From assembly GCF_900167475.1 (NCBI RefSeq), contig NZ_LT796768.1, positions 620,001 through 684,000 on the forward strand: a stretch of 64,000 nucleotides of DNA. Reading direction: 5' to 3'. Shown here one piece after another: positions 24,775-36,726 of this stretch; the stretch's first letter is position 1; each line of letters starts with the position of its first letter. The DNA is from Aeromicrobium choanae. GTDB taxonomy: Bacteria > Actinomycetota > Actinomycetes > Propionibacteriales > Nocardioidaceae. The position numbers and the translations under genes are program-made. The notes beneath the pieces were generated by a model. The model saw only the letters and a program-made list of their open reading frames with translations. It did not search any database and was not told the DNA's origin.

Positions 24775-26354
24775 GGTCGCCGCTCGCGCCAGTCCGCTCC
24801 TGGCCGGAGGAGGCCCGCCAGCGCTACCGCGACCTCGGGCTGTGGACCGACGAGACGTTTGCGGACTTCGTCGCCGACCGCACCACCCGGTTCGCCGACC
24901 GCACCGCCGTCGTGGGTCGCGACGCCCACGGCACCGAGCTCCGGTGGACCTACGCCGAGCTGGGCCGGCAGGCGAACACGGCGGCCCACCGGCTGCGTCG
25001 CGCGGGGGTCGCGCCCGGCGATCGCGTCGTCGTGGCGCTGCCGAACGTCGTCGAGTACGCGGCCGTGGTCCTCGGGCTGTTCCGCATGGCGGCCCTGCCC
25101 GTGTTCGCGCTGCCCACCCACCGCGAGACCGAGCTCTCGCACTTCTGCGACGTCGCGGACGCCGCCGCCCTCGTGCTGTGCGGCACCGACGCCGACCCGA
25201 CCGACCTGCACGACAAGGTCTCGGCCCACGTGAGCGTCGCGCCGCCCGCCCTCGTCGACGTGGCGGGATGGGACCTCGCCGAGGAGGCAGAGCCCGCCGC
25301 ACCGGAGCACACGAGCGCCGAGGACGTGGCCTTCCTGCAGCTCTCCGGCGGCACCACGGGCCTCTCGAAGCTGATCCCGCGGACCGCGGCCGACTACCTC
25401 TACTCCGTGCGACGGTCCGCGACGATCTGCGAGCTCGACGAGACCACCGTGATGCTCGTGCCGCTGCCCGTCTCGCACAACTTCTCGATGAGCTCGCCGG
25501 GGGTGCTCGGCGTCTGGCACGCCGGCGGCACCGTCGTCCTCGCCCGCGATCCCAGCCCGCGCACCGCCTTCACGCTCATCGAGCGCGAGCGCGTCGACAT
25601 CGTGCCCCTCGTGCCGCCTCTGGCCCAGGCCTGGATCTCGGCGGCCCGGCGGCGCGAGCCCGACCTGTCGAGCCTGCGCCTCGTGCAGATCGGCGGCGCC
25701 CGGCTGAGCGACGCCGTCGCCGCGCAGGTGCAGCCCGTCCTGCACGGCCGCCTGCAGCAGGTGTTCGGCATGGCCGAGGGGCTGGTCAACTACACCCGCC
25801 CCGACGATCCCGACGAGCTCGTCCTCACCACGCAGGGCCGGCCGATGTCGGACCACGACGAGGTGCGGGTCGACGGCGAGGGCCGGCTGCAGACCCGGGG
25901 TCCGTACACGATCCGCGGCTACTACCGTGCCGAGGCGGCCGACCGCGACAGCTTCACCGACGACGGCTTCTACTGCACGGGCGACCTCGTGCGCCGGCTC
26001 CCGACCGGGCACCTCGTGGTGACCGGGCGTGAGAAGGACCAGATCAACCGAGGCGGCGAGAAGATCGGTCCCGACGAGATCGAGACCCCGCTGCTGGCGC
26101 ATCCCGACGTCCTCGACGCCGTGGCCGTCGGCGTTCCTGACGACCTGCTCGGCGAGCGTCTCTGCGTCGCTCTGCGGATCGAGCCCGGGCGCCCCGAGCC
26201 CACCGACCTCGCGGACCACCTGCGCGCCGCCGGCCTGGCCACCCACAAGCTTCCCGACGAGTTCCGCTTCCTCGACGCCCTGCCCGAAACCCACGTCGGC
26301 AAGAACAGCCGCCGCGACCTGCGCCGGGTGCTCGCCCGGCGCTGGTCGGCCTGA
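24771..26354 (+). CDS. dhbE: 2,3-dihydroxybenzoate-AMP ligase
   Basis: A 527-residue stand-alone adenylation enzyme that activates DHB and loads it on the aryl carrier protein. LQLSGGTTGLSKLIPR is the P-loop; VFGMAEGLVNYTR and GREKDQINRGGEKIGPDE are family motifs. The acid-binding loop reads SHNFSMSSPG: Asn237 matches Asn235 of DhbE, and Ser242 matches the Ser that favours 2,3-DHB, where salicylate enzymes have Cys. GTG start, GTGA overlap with the synthase. Confidence 0.92.
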   Translation: MRSPLAPVRSWPEEARQRYRDLGLWTDETFADFVADRTTRFADRTAVVGRDAHGTELRWTYAELGRQANTAAHRLRRAGVAPGDRVVVALPNVVEYAAVVLGLFRMAALPVFALPTHRETELSHFCDVADAAALVLCGTDADPTDLHDKVSAHVSVAPPALVDVAGWDLAEEAEPAAPEHTSAEDVAFLQLSGGTTGLSKLIPRTAADYLYSVRRSATICELDETTVMLVPLPVSHNFSMSSPGVLGVWHAGGTVVLARDPSPRTAFTLIERERVDIVPLVPPLAQAWISAARRREPDLSSLRLVQIGGARLSDAVAAQVQPVLHGRLQQVFGMAEGLVNYTRPDDPDELVLTTQGRPMSDHDEVRVDGEGRLQTRGPYTIRGYYRAEAADRDSFTDDGFYCTGDLVRRLPTGHLVVTGREKDQINRGGEKIGPDEIETPLLAHPDVLDAVAVGVPDDLLGERLCVALRIEPGRPEPTDLADHLRAAGLATHKLPDEFRFLDALPETHVGKNSRRDLRRVLARRWSA

Positions 26355-26369
26355 CCCCAGGAGACCTCG

Positions 26370-27260
26370 ATGACCGCTCTGCCCACCCTCATCGACTACG
26401 CGGCGCCCCTGCCGCCCGCCCGCGTGCTGCCGGACAGCAAGGCGCGCTGGGACCTTGATCCCTCGCGCGCCGCGGTGCTCGTGCACGACCTGCAGGAGTA
26501 CTTCCTGCGCCCGTTCGACCGCGCGTGCCCGGCCCTGACGACGACCCTCGACGGCACCGCGCGCATCCTCGCGGCGGCCCGCGCCGCCGGGGTGCCGGTG
26601 TTCTACACGGCCCAGGACGGCGACCACTCCGACCGCGGCCTGCAGGGCGACCTCTGGGGTCCGGGGATGCGCGCCGTCGCGTCGGACACCGCGATCGTCC
26701 CCGAGGTCGCGCCCGCACCGGGCGACCGCCTCGTCACGAAGCGTCGCTACAGCGCGTTCGCCAAGACCGACCTGGCCGAGCAGCTGGCGGCGGCCGGGCG
26801 CGACCAGCTCGTCATCACGGGCGTGTACGCGCACATCGGCATCACGGCGACGGCCCTCGACGCGTTCCAGCGCGAGGTGCACCCCTTCGTGCCCGCCGAC
26901 GCGATCGCCGCGTTCACCCACGACCAGCACGTCAGGGCCCTCGACATCGTCGCCGACTCGTGCGGCGTCGTGACCCTCACGGATGCCGTGGTCGGTCGGC
27001 TCGCCCCGGTCGCCGAGGAGTCGGGCTGGGAGGCCGTCGTGCGCGACGCGCTCACCCGGGCGCTTCCCGCCGCGGCCCTGACCTCGGCGCTGGCCGATCC
27101 CGAGGCCGACCTCTTCGCGGTCGGGCTGTCGTCGCTGAAGGCCTTCGAGCTGCTCGACGACCTCGCCGACGCGGGGGTGGACATCGACTTCGGCGAGCTG
27201 GTCCGCCGGCCCACGCTGGCGTTCCTGCTGGAGCAGGGCCGGATGCCGGCGCAGCGGTGA
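26370..27260 (+). CDS. dhbB: Isochorismatase with C-terminal aryl carrier domain
   Basis: A 296-residue bifunctional protein. The N-terminal isochorismatase domain (about 1-205) has VLVHDLQEYFL, KRRYSAFAKTDLAEQL and GVYAHIGI, and would hydrolyse isochorismate to 2,3-dihydro-DHB and pyruvate. The C-terminal domain (about 215-296) is an aryl carrier protein with DLFAVGLSSLKAFELL; the phosphopantetheine serine is the second S, but the preceding Asp of the usual GLDS/GGDS is Ser here. AGGAGACC precedes the ATG, 15 bases after the ligase stop. Confidence 0.9.
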   Translation: MTALPTLIDYAAPLPPARVLPDSKARWDLDPSRAAVLVHDLQEYFLRPFDRACPALTTTLDGTARILAAARAAGVPVFYTAQDGDHSDRGLQGDLWGPGMRAVASDTAIVPEVAPAPGDRLVTKRRYSAFAKTDLAEQLAAAGRDQLVITGVYAHIGITATALDAFQREVHPFVPADAIAAFTHDQHVRALDIVADSCGVVTLTDAVVGRLAPVAEESGWEAVVRDALTRALPAAALTSALADPEADLFAVGLSSLKAFELLDDLADAGVDIDFGELVRRPTLAFLLEQGRMPAQR

Positions 27261-30200
27261 CCGACGCCGGCTGGCTGCCGCTGACCTCCGCGCAGCGCGG
27301 CCTGTTCTTCGCCCATCACCTCGATCCCGCGAACCCCTGCCACACCACCGCGGAGGTCGTCGAGCTCGACGCACCCGTCGACCCGGTCCGGCTGGCTGCG
27401 GCGGTCGAGGCGGCCCATGCCGAGTTCGAGCAGCTGCGCACGGTCTTCCGCCTCACCCCGGCCGGGCCCGAGCAACGTGTGGTGACGACCGCGAACGTCC
27501 TCGAGGTCGTCGACGTGCCCGACGACGCGGCCGCGCAGGCGTGGCTCGACGCGGACCTCGCGCGCCCGCTCGACCTGGGGACCGGCCCCTGCCGCACCGC
27601 GCTGCTGACCCTGCCCGACGGGCGCTGCTGGTGGTACCACGCGGCGCACCACGTCGTCCTCGACGGCTACGGCGCCCAGCAGCTGCTGCGTCGGGTGGCC
27701 GACCTGTACGACGGCGCGGCACCCGTACCGCCGGTCCCCCTCACCGATCTCGTCGAGGCCAACCGGATCGACCAGGAGGCCGTCGCGTCCGACGACTTCT
27801 GGCACGCTCGGCTCGACGAGATGACCGGCGTCGTCTCCCCCGCCGGACGCGAGGCATCGGCGGCTCCGCGGGCCCTGCGCGCGAGCCGAGCGCTCGACGA
27901 CGCGGCACAGGCCCGGCTGGTCGAGGCGGCCGCGCGGCTCGGCGAGTCCTGGCCGGACGTCTTCGTCGCGGCCCTCGGCGCCTACGTCGCCCGCTTCATG
28001 GGGACCGACGAGACGCGGCTCGGGGTCCCGCTGATGAACCGCACCCGGCCGGGTGCCGGTGTGCTCCCGGCCGCCACGACCGCCTGCACCGCGATGAACG
28101 TGCTCCCCGTGCGCGTGCCGGCGGACGGCACCGTGGCCGAGACCGTCCGCGCGACGGCGCAGGACCACGCCGAGGTCCGCGCCCACCCGCTGCACCGGCA
28201 GGAGGACCTCGCCCGCGTCCTGCGCACGGACGGGCGCCAGCTCTTCGGCGTCCAGGCGAACCTCGTGCCGTTCGGCCTGTCGCTGCGGTTCGGCGACGCG
28301 CGAGGTTCCGTCCGCAACCTCACGGCCGGGCCCGTGGAGGACATGACCGTCTGCCTGCGCGGCACGCCGGGCCGGCGGCGCTCGGTCCGCCTGGAGATCG
28401 ACGCGAACCCGCGGCTCTACGGGCCGGACGAGGCCCACCGCCACCTCGAGCGGATCGCGGCGTGGCTCGAGACGTGGGCGGCGGCACCGGGCGACGCCCT
28501 CGTGACGGACCTGGCGCTGACGACCCCGGACGAGCTCGACGCGGTCGTGCACCGGTTCAACGCCACCCACGTGGACCGGTCGTCATCCACCCTCGGTCGG
28601 CGCTTCCTCGACCAGGCGGCCCGCACTCCCGACGCGGTGGCGGTCGTCGACGGCGAGACCACCCGCACCTACGCGGAGCTGGCCCGGCGCGCCGGGGCCC
28701 TCGCCACCGACCTGCGAGGGCGGGGGGTCGGCCCGGGCGACGTCGTCGGCGTCGCGCTCGAGCGCTCCGCCGGGCTGATCGAGGCGGTCCACGCGATCGC
28801 GCTGATCGGCGCCGTGTACCTCCCGCTCGATCCCGACCTCCCCGAGGCGCGCATCGCGTCGATGGTCGAGGATGCCGGCGCCGTCGTCGTCGGACCGGCC
28901 GACCTCCTCACGGCCGACTCCCCCACCACGCCGACGCCGCCGGACGACCCCGACGCGCCGGCCTACCTGCTCTTCACCTCGGGCTCCACGGGACGCCCGA
29001 AGGGCGTGCTCGTGGGCCACCGGGCCATCGACAACCGTCTCGCCTGGATGCAGCACCGGCTGCCGATCGGGCCCGGCGATCGTGTCCTGCACAAGACGCC
29101 GATCTCGTTCGACGTGTCCGTGTGGGAGCTTTTCTGGCCGCTGCAGACCGGGGCGACGCTCGTCATCGCCCCGCCGGGTGCCCATCGCGACCCGCGCGCG
29201 ATCGCCGAGCTCGTCGATCGGCACGAGGTGGACGTGCTGCACTTCGTGCCGTCGATGCTGCGAGCCCACCTGGCCGACCGGGTCGCAGCGGCGGCCACCC
29301 CGTCGGTGCGGCACGTGGTCACCAGTGGAGAGGCGCTCACTCCCGGCCTGGTCGCTGGCTGCGCCGACGTGTTCGGCGTGCCGCCGGTGAACCTCTACGG
29401 GCCCACCGAGGCCGCGATCGACGTCACGCACTGGGAGTGCGCGCCGGACGAGGTCACCGTGCCGATCGGACGGCCCGTGTGGAACACGGCGTGCTTCGTG
29501 CTCGACGACCGGATGCGCCCGCGTCCCGTGGGTGCCACCGGTGAGCTCTGGCTCGCGGGCGTGCAGCTCGCCGACGGCTACGTGGGGCGCCCCGACCTCA
29601 CGGCCGGCCGGTTCGTCGAGGCACCCGCTGAGCTGCGCACGCACGGCGACCGGCTCTACCGCACCGGCGACCTCGCCGCGTGGCGATCGGACGGTGCGCT
29701 GACCTACCTCGGACGCGTGGACGACCAGGTCAAGGTCCGGGGCCAGCGCATCGAGCTCGGCGAGGTCGAGGCGGCCGTGGCGGAGCAGGTCGACGCCTGT
29801 GCCGCCGCGATGGTCGGCGACCTGCTGGTGGTGTGGTTCGTGGCGCCGAACGCGGTGAAGGTGGACGACCTGCGCGAGCGCGCCGCCGCGGTGCTGCCCG
29901 CCTCCGTGCTGCCGCACCACTGGATTCGGGTGCCGTCGGTCCCACTCACGACAAGCGGGAAGGTCGACCGGGGAGCACTCGTCCGGTCGTGGGAGCCGCC
30001 CGCCGACGCCGGGGGCGACTCGCCGTCCGGGCTGCTGGAGCAGCGCGTCTGCGGCGCCTTCGCCGACGTCCTCGGACTGCCGCGGGTGGGCGCCGATCGC
30101 GACTTCTTCGCGCTCGGCGGCGACTCACTGCGCGTCCTGCGGCTGCTCGACCGGATCGAGGCCGACCTCGGGGTCGAGCTACGGCTGGCCGACGTGTTCG

Positions 30201-31042
30201 ACGCACCCACCCCGGCTCGCCTCGCGCGCCGTGTCGCCGCCGGCGGGCCGGCCGCCGAGACCGGCGAGATCCTGACGCTGCGGCGGGGCGCGCCGGACGA
30301 GGCGCCCCTGATCCTGCTGCCGCCCGCCGGCGGCCTCGGCTGGTGCTACGCCTCGTTGCTGCCCGCGCTCCCGCCGGGGCTCGGCGTGCACACGATCCAG
30401 GCCCCCGGCCTCGAGCAGGGTGTGCCGGAGCCGGTGGACGACCTGGAGTCCCTCGCGAAGCGCCAGCTGGCCGCGATCCGCGAGATCGTCGGGACGGGAC
30501 CGTTCCACGTCGCCGGCTGGTCGCTCGGCGGGATGGCGGCCCACACCGTGGCGGCGCAGGCCCGTGCCGACGGTCAGGAGGTCGGCGCGGTCGTGCTGCT
30601 CGACGCCTACCCCGCCGACCAGTGGCGGCACCTCCCCGATCCCACCGAGGCGGAGGCGCTGCGCGGCGTCCTGCGGCTCGGCGGGCTGGAGTCGCCGGAC
30701 GGCACCGACCTCGACCGCGAGACGGCGGTGCGGATGCTGCGCGAGTCGGGCAGCGCCGTGGGCCGGTTGCCCGAGCGCACCCTTGCCGGCTGCCTGGCCT
30801 CGGTGGCGGAGGCGGCCCGCGTCACGCGGACCTCGCAGCACGCCGTGCTCGAAGGCGACGCCACCGTGGTGGTCGCGGCGCGGCCTCGCCCCGAGGACTG
30901 GCTCTGGGCCGAGGGGTGGCGCCCGTACGTGAGCGGCGACCTCCGCTCGGTGACCGTGGACGCCTCCCACGGCGACCTGGTGCGGGCGCCGGTCGCGCAC
31001 GAGGTGGGCGGGATCATCGCCGCGCTGGTGGGCGATGCGTAG
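27257..31042 (+). CDS. Single-module NRPS (C-A-T-TE), EntF-like, predicted serine-specific
   Basis: A 1261-residue synthetase. Condensation domain with HHVVLDG near residue 131; adenylation domain with LLFTSGSTGRPKG near 570; carrier domain DFFALGGDSLRVL near 953; thioesterase with GWSLGGMAAH near 1088. Reading the pocket residues against GrsA gives D-V-W-H-V-S-L-I-D-K, a known L-serine code close to that of EntF. It would couple DHB to serine and may cyclise or release the product through TE. The number of repeats (monomer or trilactone) cannot be read. GTG start overlaps dhbB stop. No MbtH gene is adjacent. Confidence 0.9.
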   Translation: MTDAGWLPLTSAQRGLFFAHHLDPANPCHTTAEVVELDAPVDPVRLAAAVEAAHAEFEQLRTVFRLTPAGPEQRVVTTANVLEVVDVPDDAAAQAWLDADLARPLDLGTGPCRTALLTLPDGRCWWYHAAHHVVLDGYGAQQLLRRVADLYDGAAPVPPVPLTDLVEANRIDQEAVASDDFWHARLDEMTGVVSPAGREASAAPRALRASRALDDAAQARLVEAAARLGESWPDVFVAALGAYVARFMGTDETRLGVPLMNRTRPGAGVLPAATTACTAMNVLPVRVPADGTVAETVRATAQDHAEVRAHPLHRQEDLARVLRTDGRQLFGVQANLVPFGLSLRFGDARGSVRNLTAGPVEDMTVCLRGTPGRRRSVRLEIDANPRLYGPDEAHRHLERIAAWLETWAAAPGDALVTDLALTTPDELDAVVHRFNATHVDRSSSTLGRRFLDQAARTPDAVAVVDGETTRTYAELARRAGALATDLRGRGVGPGDVVGVALERSAGLIEAVHAIALIGAVYLPLDPDLPEARIASMVEDAGAVVVGPADLLTADSPTTPTPPDDPDAPAYLLFTSGSTGRPKGVLVGHRAIDNRLAWMQHRLPIGPGDRVLHKTPISFDVSVWELFWPLQTGATLVIAPPGAHRDPRAIAELVDRHEVDVLHFVPSMLRAHLADRVAAAATPSVRHVVTSGEALTPGLVAGCADVFGVPPVNLYGPTEAAIDVTHWECAPDEVTVPIGRPVWNTACFVLDDRMRPRPVGATGELWLAGVQLADGYVGRPDLTAGRFVEAPAELRTHGDRLYRTGDLAAWRSDGALTYLGRVDDQVKVRGQRIELGEVEAAVAEQVDACAAAMVGDLLVVWFVAPNAVKVDDLRERAAAVLPASVLPHHWIRVPSVPLTTSGKVDRGALVRSWEPPADAGGDSPSGLLEQRVCGAFADVLGLPRVGADRDFFALGGDSLRVLRLLDRIEADLGVELRLADVFDAPTPARLARRVAAGGPAAETGEILTLRRGAPDEAPLILLPPAGGLGWCYASLLPALPPGLGVHTIQAPGLEQGVPEPVDDLESLAKRQLAAIREIVGTGPFHVAGWSLGGMAAHTVAAQARADGQEVGAVVLLDAYPADQWRHLPDPTEAEALRGVLRLGGLESPDGTDLDRETAVRMLRESGSAVGRLPERTLAGCLASVAEAARVTRTSQHAVLEGDATVVVAARPRPEDWLWAEGWRPYVSGDLRSVTVDASHGDLVRAPVAHEVGGIIAALVGDA

Positions 31043-31646
31043 CGCGCGCCGGGACCGGCTGGTCGACCCCGTCGACCGGGCCGCCTTCACTGCGGCCCGC
31101 GACCTGGCGCGGGCGTGCGTGGGCGAACTCCTCGCGATCCCCGTGTCGCGCGTGCGACTGGCCCAGCGGTGCCCCACGTGTGACGAGGACGATCACGGGC
31201 GCCCCTCCGTCGTCGACCATCCCGAGGTCGGGGTCAGCTGGTCACACGCGCGCGGGCACGTCGTCGCGCTGGCCGCCCACGGCCCGTGCGGGATCGACGT
31301 GGAGCCACCCGTGACCGGGAAGCCGCCGCGCCGCGCACTGACGGACGCCGAGGCCGCGTGGCTCGCCGCTGGCGGCGACTTCGCCCACCTGTGGACGCGC
31401 AAGGAGGCCCTCGTCAAGGCCGGGGTCGCCGACCTCGACGAGGCGGGCTCGCTCGACGTGCTCGCCGGCACCGTGCGCGGCCTCGACCTGCGGACGTGGC
31501 GCGACGGTGCGGCGACCGTGTCGACCGCGACTCAGCCGATGGGTTCGAGCACGACTCAGCCGATGGGTTCGAGCACGACTCAGCCGATGGGTTCGAGCAC
31601 GAACACGGGAATCTTCCGGTCGGTCTTCTTCTGGTACTCGGCGTAG
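31035..31646 (+). CDS. 4'-phosphopantetheinyl transferase with repeat-extended C-terminus
   Basis: A 203-residue Sfp/EntD-type enzyme that would activate the carrier domains of DhbB and the NRPS. GIDVEPP near residue 87 and [11 protein letters not shown] near 119 are the metal/CoA signature motifs. The ATG overlaps the NRPS stop by eight bases. After residue 165 the protein runs into three copies of an eight-residue unit, TQPMGSST, encoded by tandem DNA repeats that also form the 3' end of the opposing gene, so the last 40 residues are probably not part of the ancestral enzyme. Confidence 0.85.
   Translation: MRSARRDRLVDPVDRAAFTAARDLARACVGELLAIPVSRVRLAQRCPTCDEDDHGRPSVVDHPEVGVSWSHARGHVVALAAHGPCGIDVEPPVTGKPPRRALTDAEAAWLAAGGDFAHLWTRKEALVKAGVADLDEAGSLDVLAGTVRGLDLRTWRDGAATVSTATQPMGSSTTQPMGSSTTQPMGSSTNTGIFRSVFFWYSA
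31528..31599. repeat. 24-bp tandem repeat, three identical copies
   Basis: Unit begins CGACTCAGCCGATGG and is repeated without change at 31528, 31552 and 31576. On the minus strand each unit reads VLEPIG plus stop, the last codons of the nitroreductase gene; on the plus strand it adds eight in-frame residues to the PPTase. Length is a multiple of three, so copy number can change without a frameshift. Confidence 0.9.
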
Positions 31647-32017
31647 TCGGGCCACACGGCCACAGAGCGCTCCCACCAGGTCTCGTACTCGTCGCCCTCC
31701 AGCTCGCGGGCGCGGTAGTCCTTCTTCTCCGCGCCGTCCTGCAGCTCGACGTGCGAGTTCGCCTTGATGTTCCAGTACCAGTTCGGCTGCTCGGGATGGC
31801 CGCCCTTGGAGGCGACGACCGCGTAGTCGCCGTCGTGCTCCACCCGCATGAGCGCGGTCTTGCGCAGCTTGCCCGACTTCGCGCCGACGCTCGTCAGCAC
31901 GATGATCGGCACCCCCTGGAGCGTGTTGGCCTCGCGGCCGTCGGTCGCCTCGAAGGTCTCGGCCTGGGTGCGCGCCCACTCGGACGTGCTCGGTTCGTAT
32001 TCTCCGGTCAGTGGCAT
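31580..32017 (-). CDS. F420/deazaflavin-type nitroreductase family protein (DUF385, Ddn-like)
   Basis: A 145-residue split-beta-barrel protein with [27 protein letters not shown] and [15 protein letters not shown], the pattern of deazaflavin-dependent nitroreductases. Likely binds F420 (or FMN); substrate unknown. The start is taken at [10 protein letters not shown], because upstream codons fall in the furA operator region. Its 3' end lies within the third copy of the tandem repeat and overlaps the PPTase frame by 67 bases. Confidence 0.82.
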   Translation of the reverse strand: MPLTGEYEPSTSEWARTQAETFEATDGREANTLQGVPIIVLTSVGAKSGKLRKTALMRVEHDGDYAVVASKGGHPEQPNWYWNIKANSHVELQDGAEKKDYRARELEGDEYETWWERSVAVWPDYAEYQKKTDRKIPVFVLEPIG

Positions 32018-32061
32018 GAGGCCAGTCTGCCCGCGCGAGCCCCGCGGCGCGACACCCTCGC

Positions 32062-34760
<2,699 letters not shown>

Positions 34761-34772
34761 GGCACGTCCGCC

Positions 34773-34804
34773 ACGACGCCCCCGGGATCCCCCGGGGGCG
34801 TCGT
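34773..34804 (+). terminator. Terminator after katG
   Basis: A 14-bp perfect stem (ACGACGCCCCCGGG) with a four-base loop starts 12 bases after the katG stop. No T-tract, as for most GC-rich hairpins here. Confidence 0.7.
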
Positions 34805-34828
34805 GCGTCTCGCCCCGCCGCCCCCTCT

Positions 34829-34891
34829 CCACTTTTGGAAACGGTTTCACCTCGCCGGAGTCGATTGACGTGCAACGGTTTCCAAAAGTGG
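34829..34891. repeat. Inverted repeat with CCACTTTTGGAAAC ends (copy 1)
   Basis: 14-bp perfect outer arms, CCACTTTTGGAAAC and GTTTCCAAAAGTGG, enclose 35 bases. The same arms recur at 44859-44919. AT-rich words of this kind stand out in this GC-rich DNA. It lies between the katG terminator and the NYN gene promoter (TAGGGT at 34927). Confidence 0.75.
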
Positions 34892-34938
34892 CGGGAGCGC
34901 GCGGCCACGGGACCCGGACGGCCGCGTAGGGTCGTGCC

Positions 34939-35508
34939 GTGACCAACAGCGCCCCCGGCGGCCAGACCTACCTCCTGGTCGACGGCGAGAACATCGACGC
35001 GACCCTCGGCATGTCGATCCTGGGGCGGCGGCCGCAGCCGCAGGAGCGACCGCGCTGGGACCGCCTGCTGCGCTTTGCCGAGGACATCTGGGAGCAGCCC
35101 GTCCACGGCCTGTTCTTCCTGGCCGTCGACACCGAGCTGCCGATGCCGTTCGTGCAGGCACTGACCTCGATCGGCTACCGGCCGGTGCCACTGTCGGGCA
35201 CGCCCGACCAGAAGGTCGTCGACCTGGCCATCCAGCGCACGCTGGAGGAGATCGCCCGCCGCGACGCCGACGTCATGCTGGCCAGCAACGACGGCGACTT
35301 CGTCCCGCAGGTGGAGGCGCTGGTCAGCGGCTCGCGCCGCGTGGCGGTGCTCGGGTTCGAGGAGTTCCGCAACTCCCGCTTCGCCGCCCTCGTCCCCCGG
35401 GGCCTCGAGTGCTTCGACCTCGAGCACGACGTGGACGCCTTCACGGTGCCGCTGCCGCGCATCAAGATCATCCCGATCGACGAGTTCGACCCGCTCGACT
35501 TCCTCTGA
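34939..35508 (+). CDS. NYN-domain (LabA/DUF88-like) protein, putative RNase
   Basis: A 189-residue protein with the PIN-like NYN fold: YLLVDGENIDATLG at the N-terminus, DQKVVDLAIQ, and VMLASNDGDFVPQVEAL supply the conserved Asp/Asn metal-site residues. Family members act on RNA; the target is unknown. GTG start six bases after TAGGGT, with no ribosome-binding site, so leaderless. Confidence 0.82.
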   Translation: MTNSAPGGQTYLLVDGENIDATLGMSILGRRPQPQERPRWDRLLRFAEDIWEQPVHGLFFLAVDTELPMPFVQALTSIGYRPVPLSGTPDQKVVDLAIQRTLEEIARRDADVMLASNDGDFVPQVEALVSGSRRVAVLGFEEFRNSRFAALVPRGLECFDLEHDVDAFTVPLPRIKIIPIDEFDPLDFL

Positions 35509-35522
35509 GCGTGCGCCGCCGG

Positions 35523-35921
35523 TCAGGCGGCCGAGGCCTCGTCCCGGCGGGGACCCCGGCGCAGCTCCTCCCAGCCCGGCCGGCTGAGCGGATCGACCTC
35601 GACCGGCCACCACGCGTACGACCGGCCGTCGCCGGCCGAGGCCTGGAAGTCGTCCCCGGCGACCAGCTGCTCGGCGTGACCCTGCGCGTCCGTGGCGACG
35701 ACCCACCGCGCGCGGCCCGGCAGCGTCAGCACCGCCTCGTGCAGGTCGAGCCGCACCCACGGCACCGGCCGCCCGGTGCTCGCCTCGGCCAGCTCCACGC
35801 GCCGGCTCGCGCCGAGCGGCTGCGACACGGCACACACCACCAGGGCGGTCCCTTCGTCATCCAGGGCGATCAGGTCGCCGGCGCGCAGCTGCGACACCGG
35901 GCGTCGGATCGGCTCGGTCAT
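35523..35921 (-). CDS. Unknown 132-residue protein
   Basis: Start chosen at MTEPIRRPVSQLRAG, with GGAGGTGACC just upstream. The protein is hydrophilic, has no signal peptide or membrane segment, and contains two beta-rich stretches (GDLIALDDEGTALVVCAV, RARWVVATDAQG) that could form a small barrel. No family recognised. It converges on the NYN gene 14 bases away; a -10 cannot be placed with confidence. Confidence 0.6.
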   Translation of the reverse strand: MTEPIRRPVSQLRAGDLIALDDEGTALVVCAVSQPLGASRRVELAEASTGRPVPWVRLDLHEAVLTLPGRARWVVATDAQGHAEQLVAGDDFQASAGDGRSYAWWPVEVDPLSRPGWEELRRGPRRDEASAA

Positions 35922-36054
35922 GACGGTCACCTCCGGACGGGTGCTCGTGAATGGGACTTCAGTCATTCATGTACAACCAAACGCGACGGACCATCTCAGG
36001 ATGTGGTCGATCGGGTGATAGCCAACCCCACTCACCGGGCAGCCCACGGGGTGG

Positions 36055-36726
36055 TCAGCGGCGCAGGACCTTGCGGGCCAGCGTGTTGCCGAAGAACTGC
36101 CCCACCTGGACGAAGGCCACGATGATCAGGACGACCGTCCAGGTCACCACGGTGTCGAACTGGCGGTAGCCGTACTGCTGCGCGAACGCGCCCAGTCCGC
36201 CGGCGCCGATCGCGCCCGCGATGGCGCTCATGTCGACGATGGCCACGAAGGCGAACGTGTAGCCCAGGATCAGCGGCCCGAGGGCCTCGGGGACGACGAC
36301 GGTCGTCAGGATCCGCAGCCGGCTCGCGCCCATCGACCGTGCCGCCTCGATCACGCCGGGCTCCACGGTGACGAGGTTCTGCTCGACGATGCGCGCGATG
36401 CCGAACATCGCCGCCAGCGTCATCGCGAAGATGATCGCCTTGTTGCCGATGCCGATCCCCACCACGACGCGCGCCAGCGGCTGGACCGCCGCGATGAAGA
36501 TGACGAACGGGATCGGGCGGAAGAAGTTCACCACGACGTTCAGCACCGTGAACGCGACACGGTTCGCGAACAGCCCGCCCGACCGGGTGGCGTAGAGCGC
36601 GAGCCCCACAGCCAGGCCGAGGACGCCGCCGATCGCGACCGTGATCGCGACCATGTAGACGGTCTCCCACGTGGCCTCGCCGATGAGCGGCCAGAGCTCG
36701 GGAAGGTTGGTGTCCTGCGCGATCAT
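36055..36726 (-). CDS. metI: Methionine ABC transporter permease
   Basis: A 223-residue five-helix permease with the EAA-type loop GVIEAARSMGASRLRILTTVVVPEALG. NLVTVEP and PRVV-like segments match MetI. It forms the membrane channel with MetN. ATG overlaps the metN stop (ATGA). Third gene of the metQ-metN-metI unit. Confidence 0.92.
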   Translation of the reverse strand: MIAQDTNLPELWPLIGEATWETVYMVAITVAIGGVLGLAVGLALYATRSGGLFANRVAFTVLNVVVNFFRPIPFVIFIAAVQPLARVVVGIGIGNKAIIFAMTLAAMFGIARIVEQNLVTVEPGVIEAARSMGASRLRILTTVVVPEALGPLILGYTFAFVAIVDMSAIAGAIGAGGLGAFAQQYGYRQFDTVVTWTVVLIIVAFVQVGQFFGNTLARKVLRR

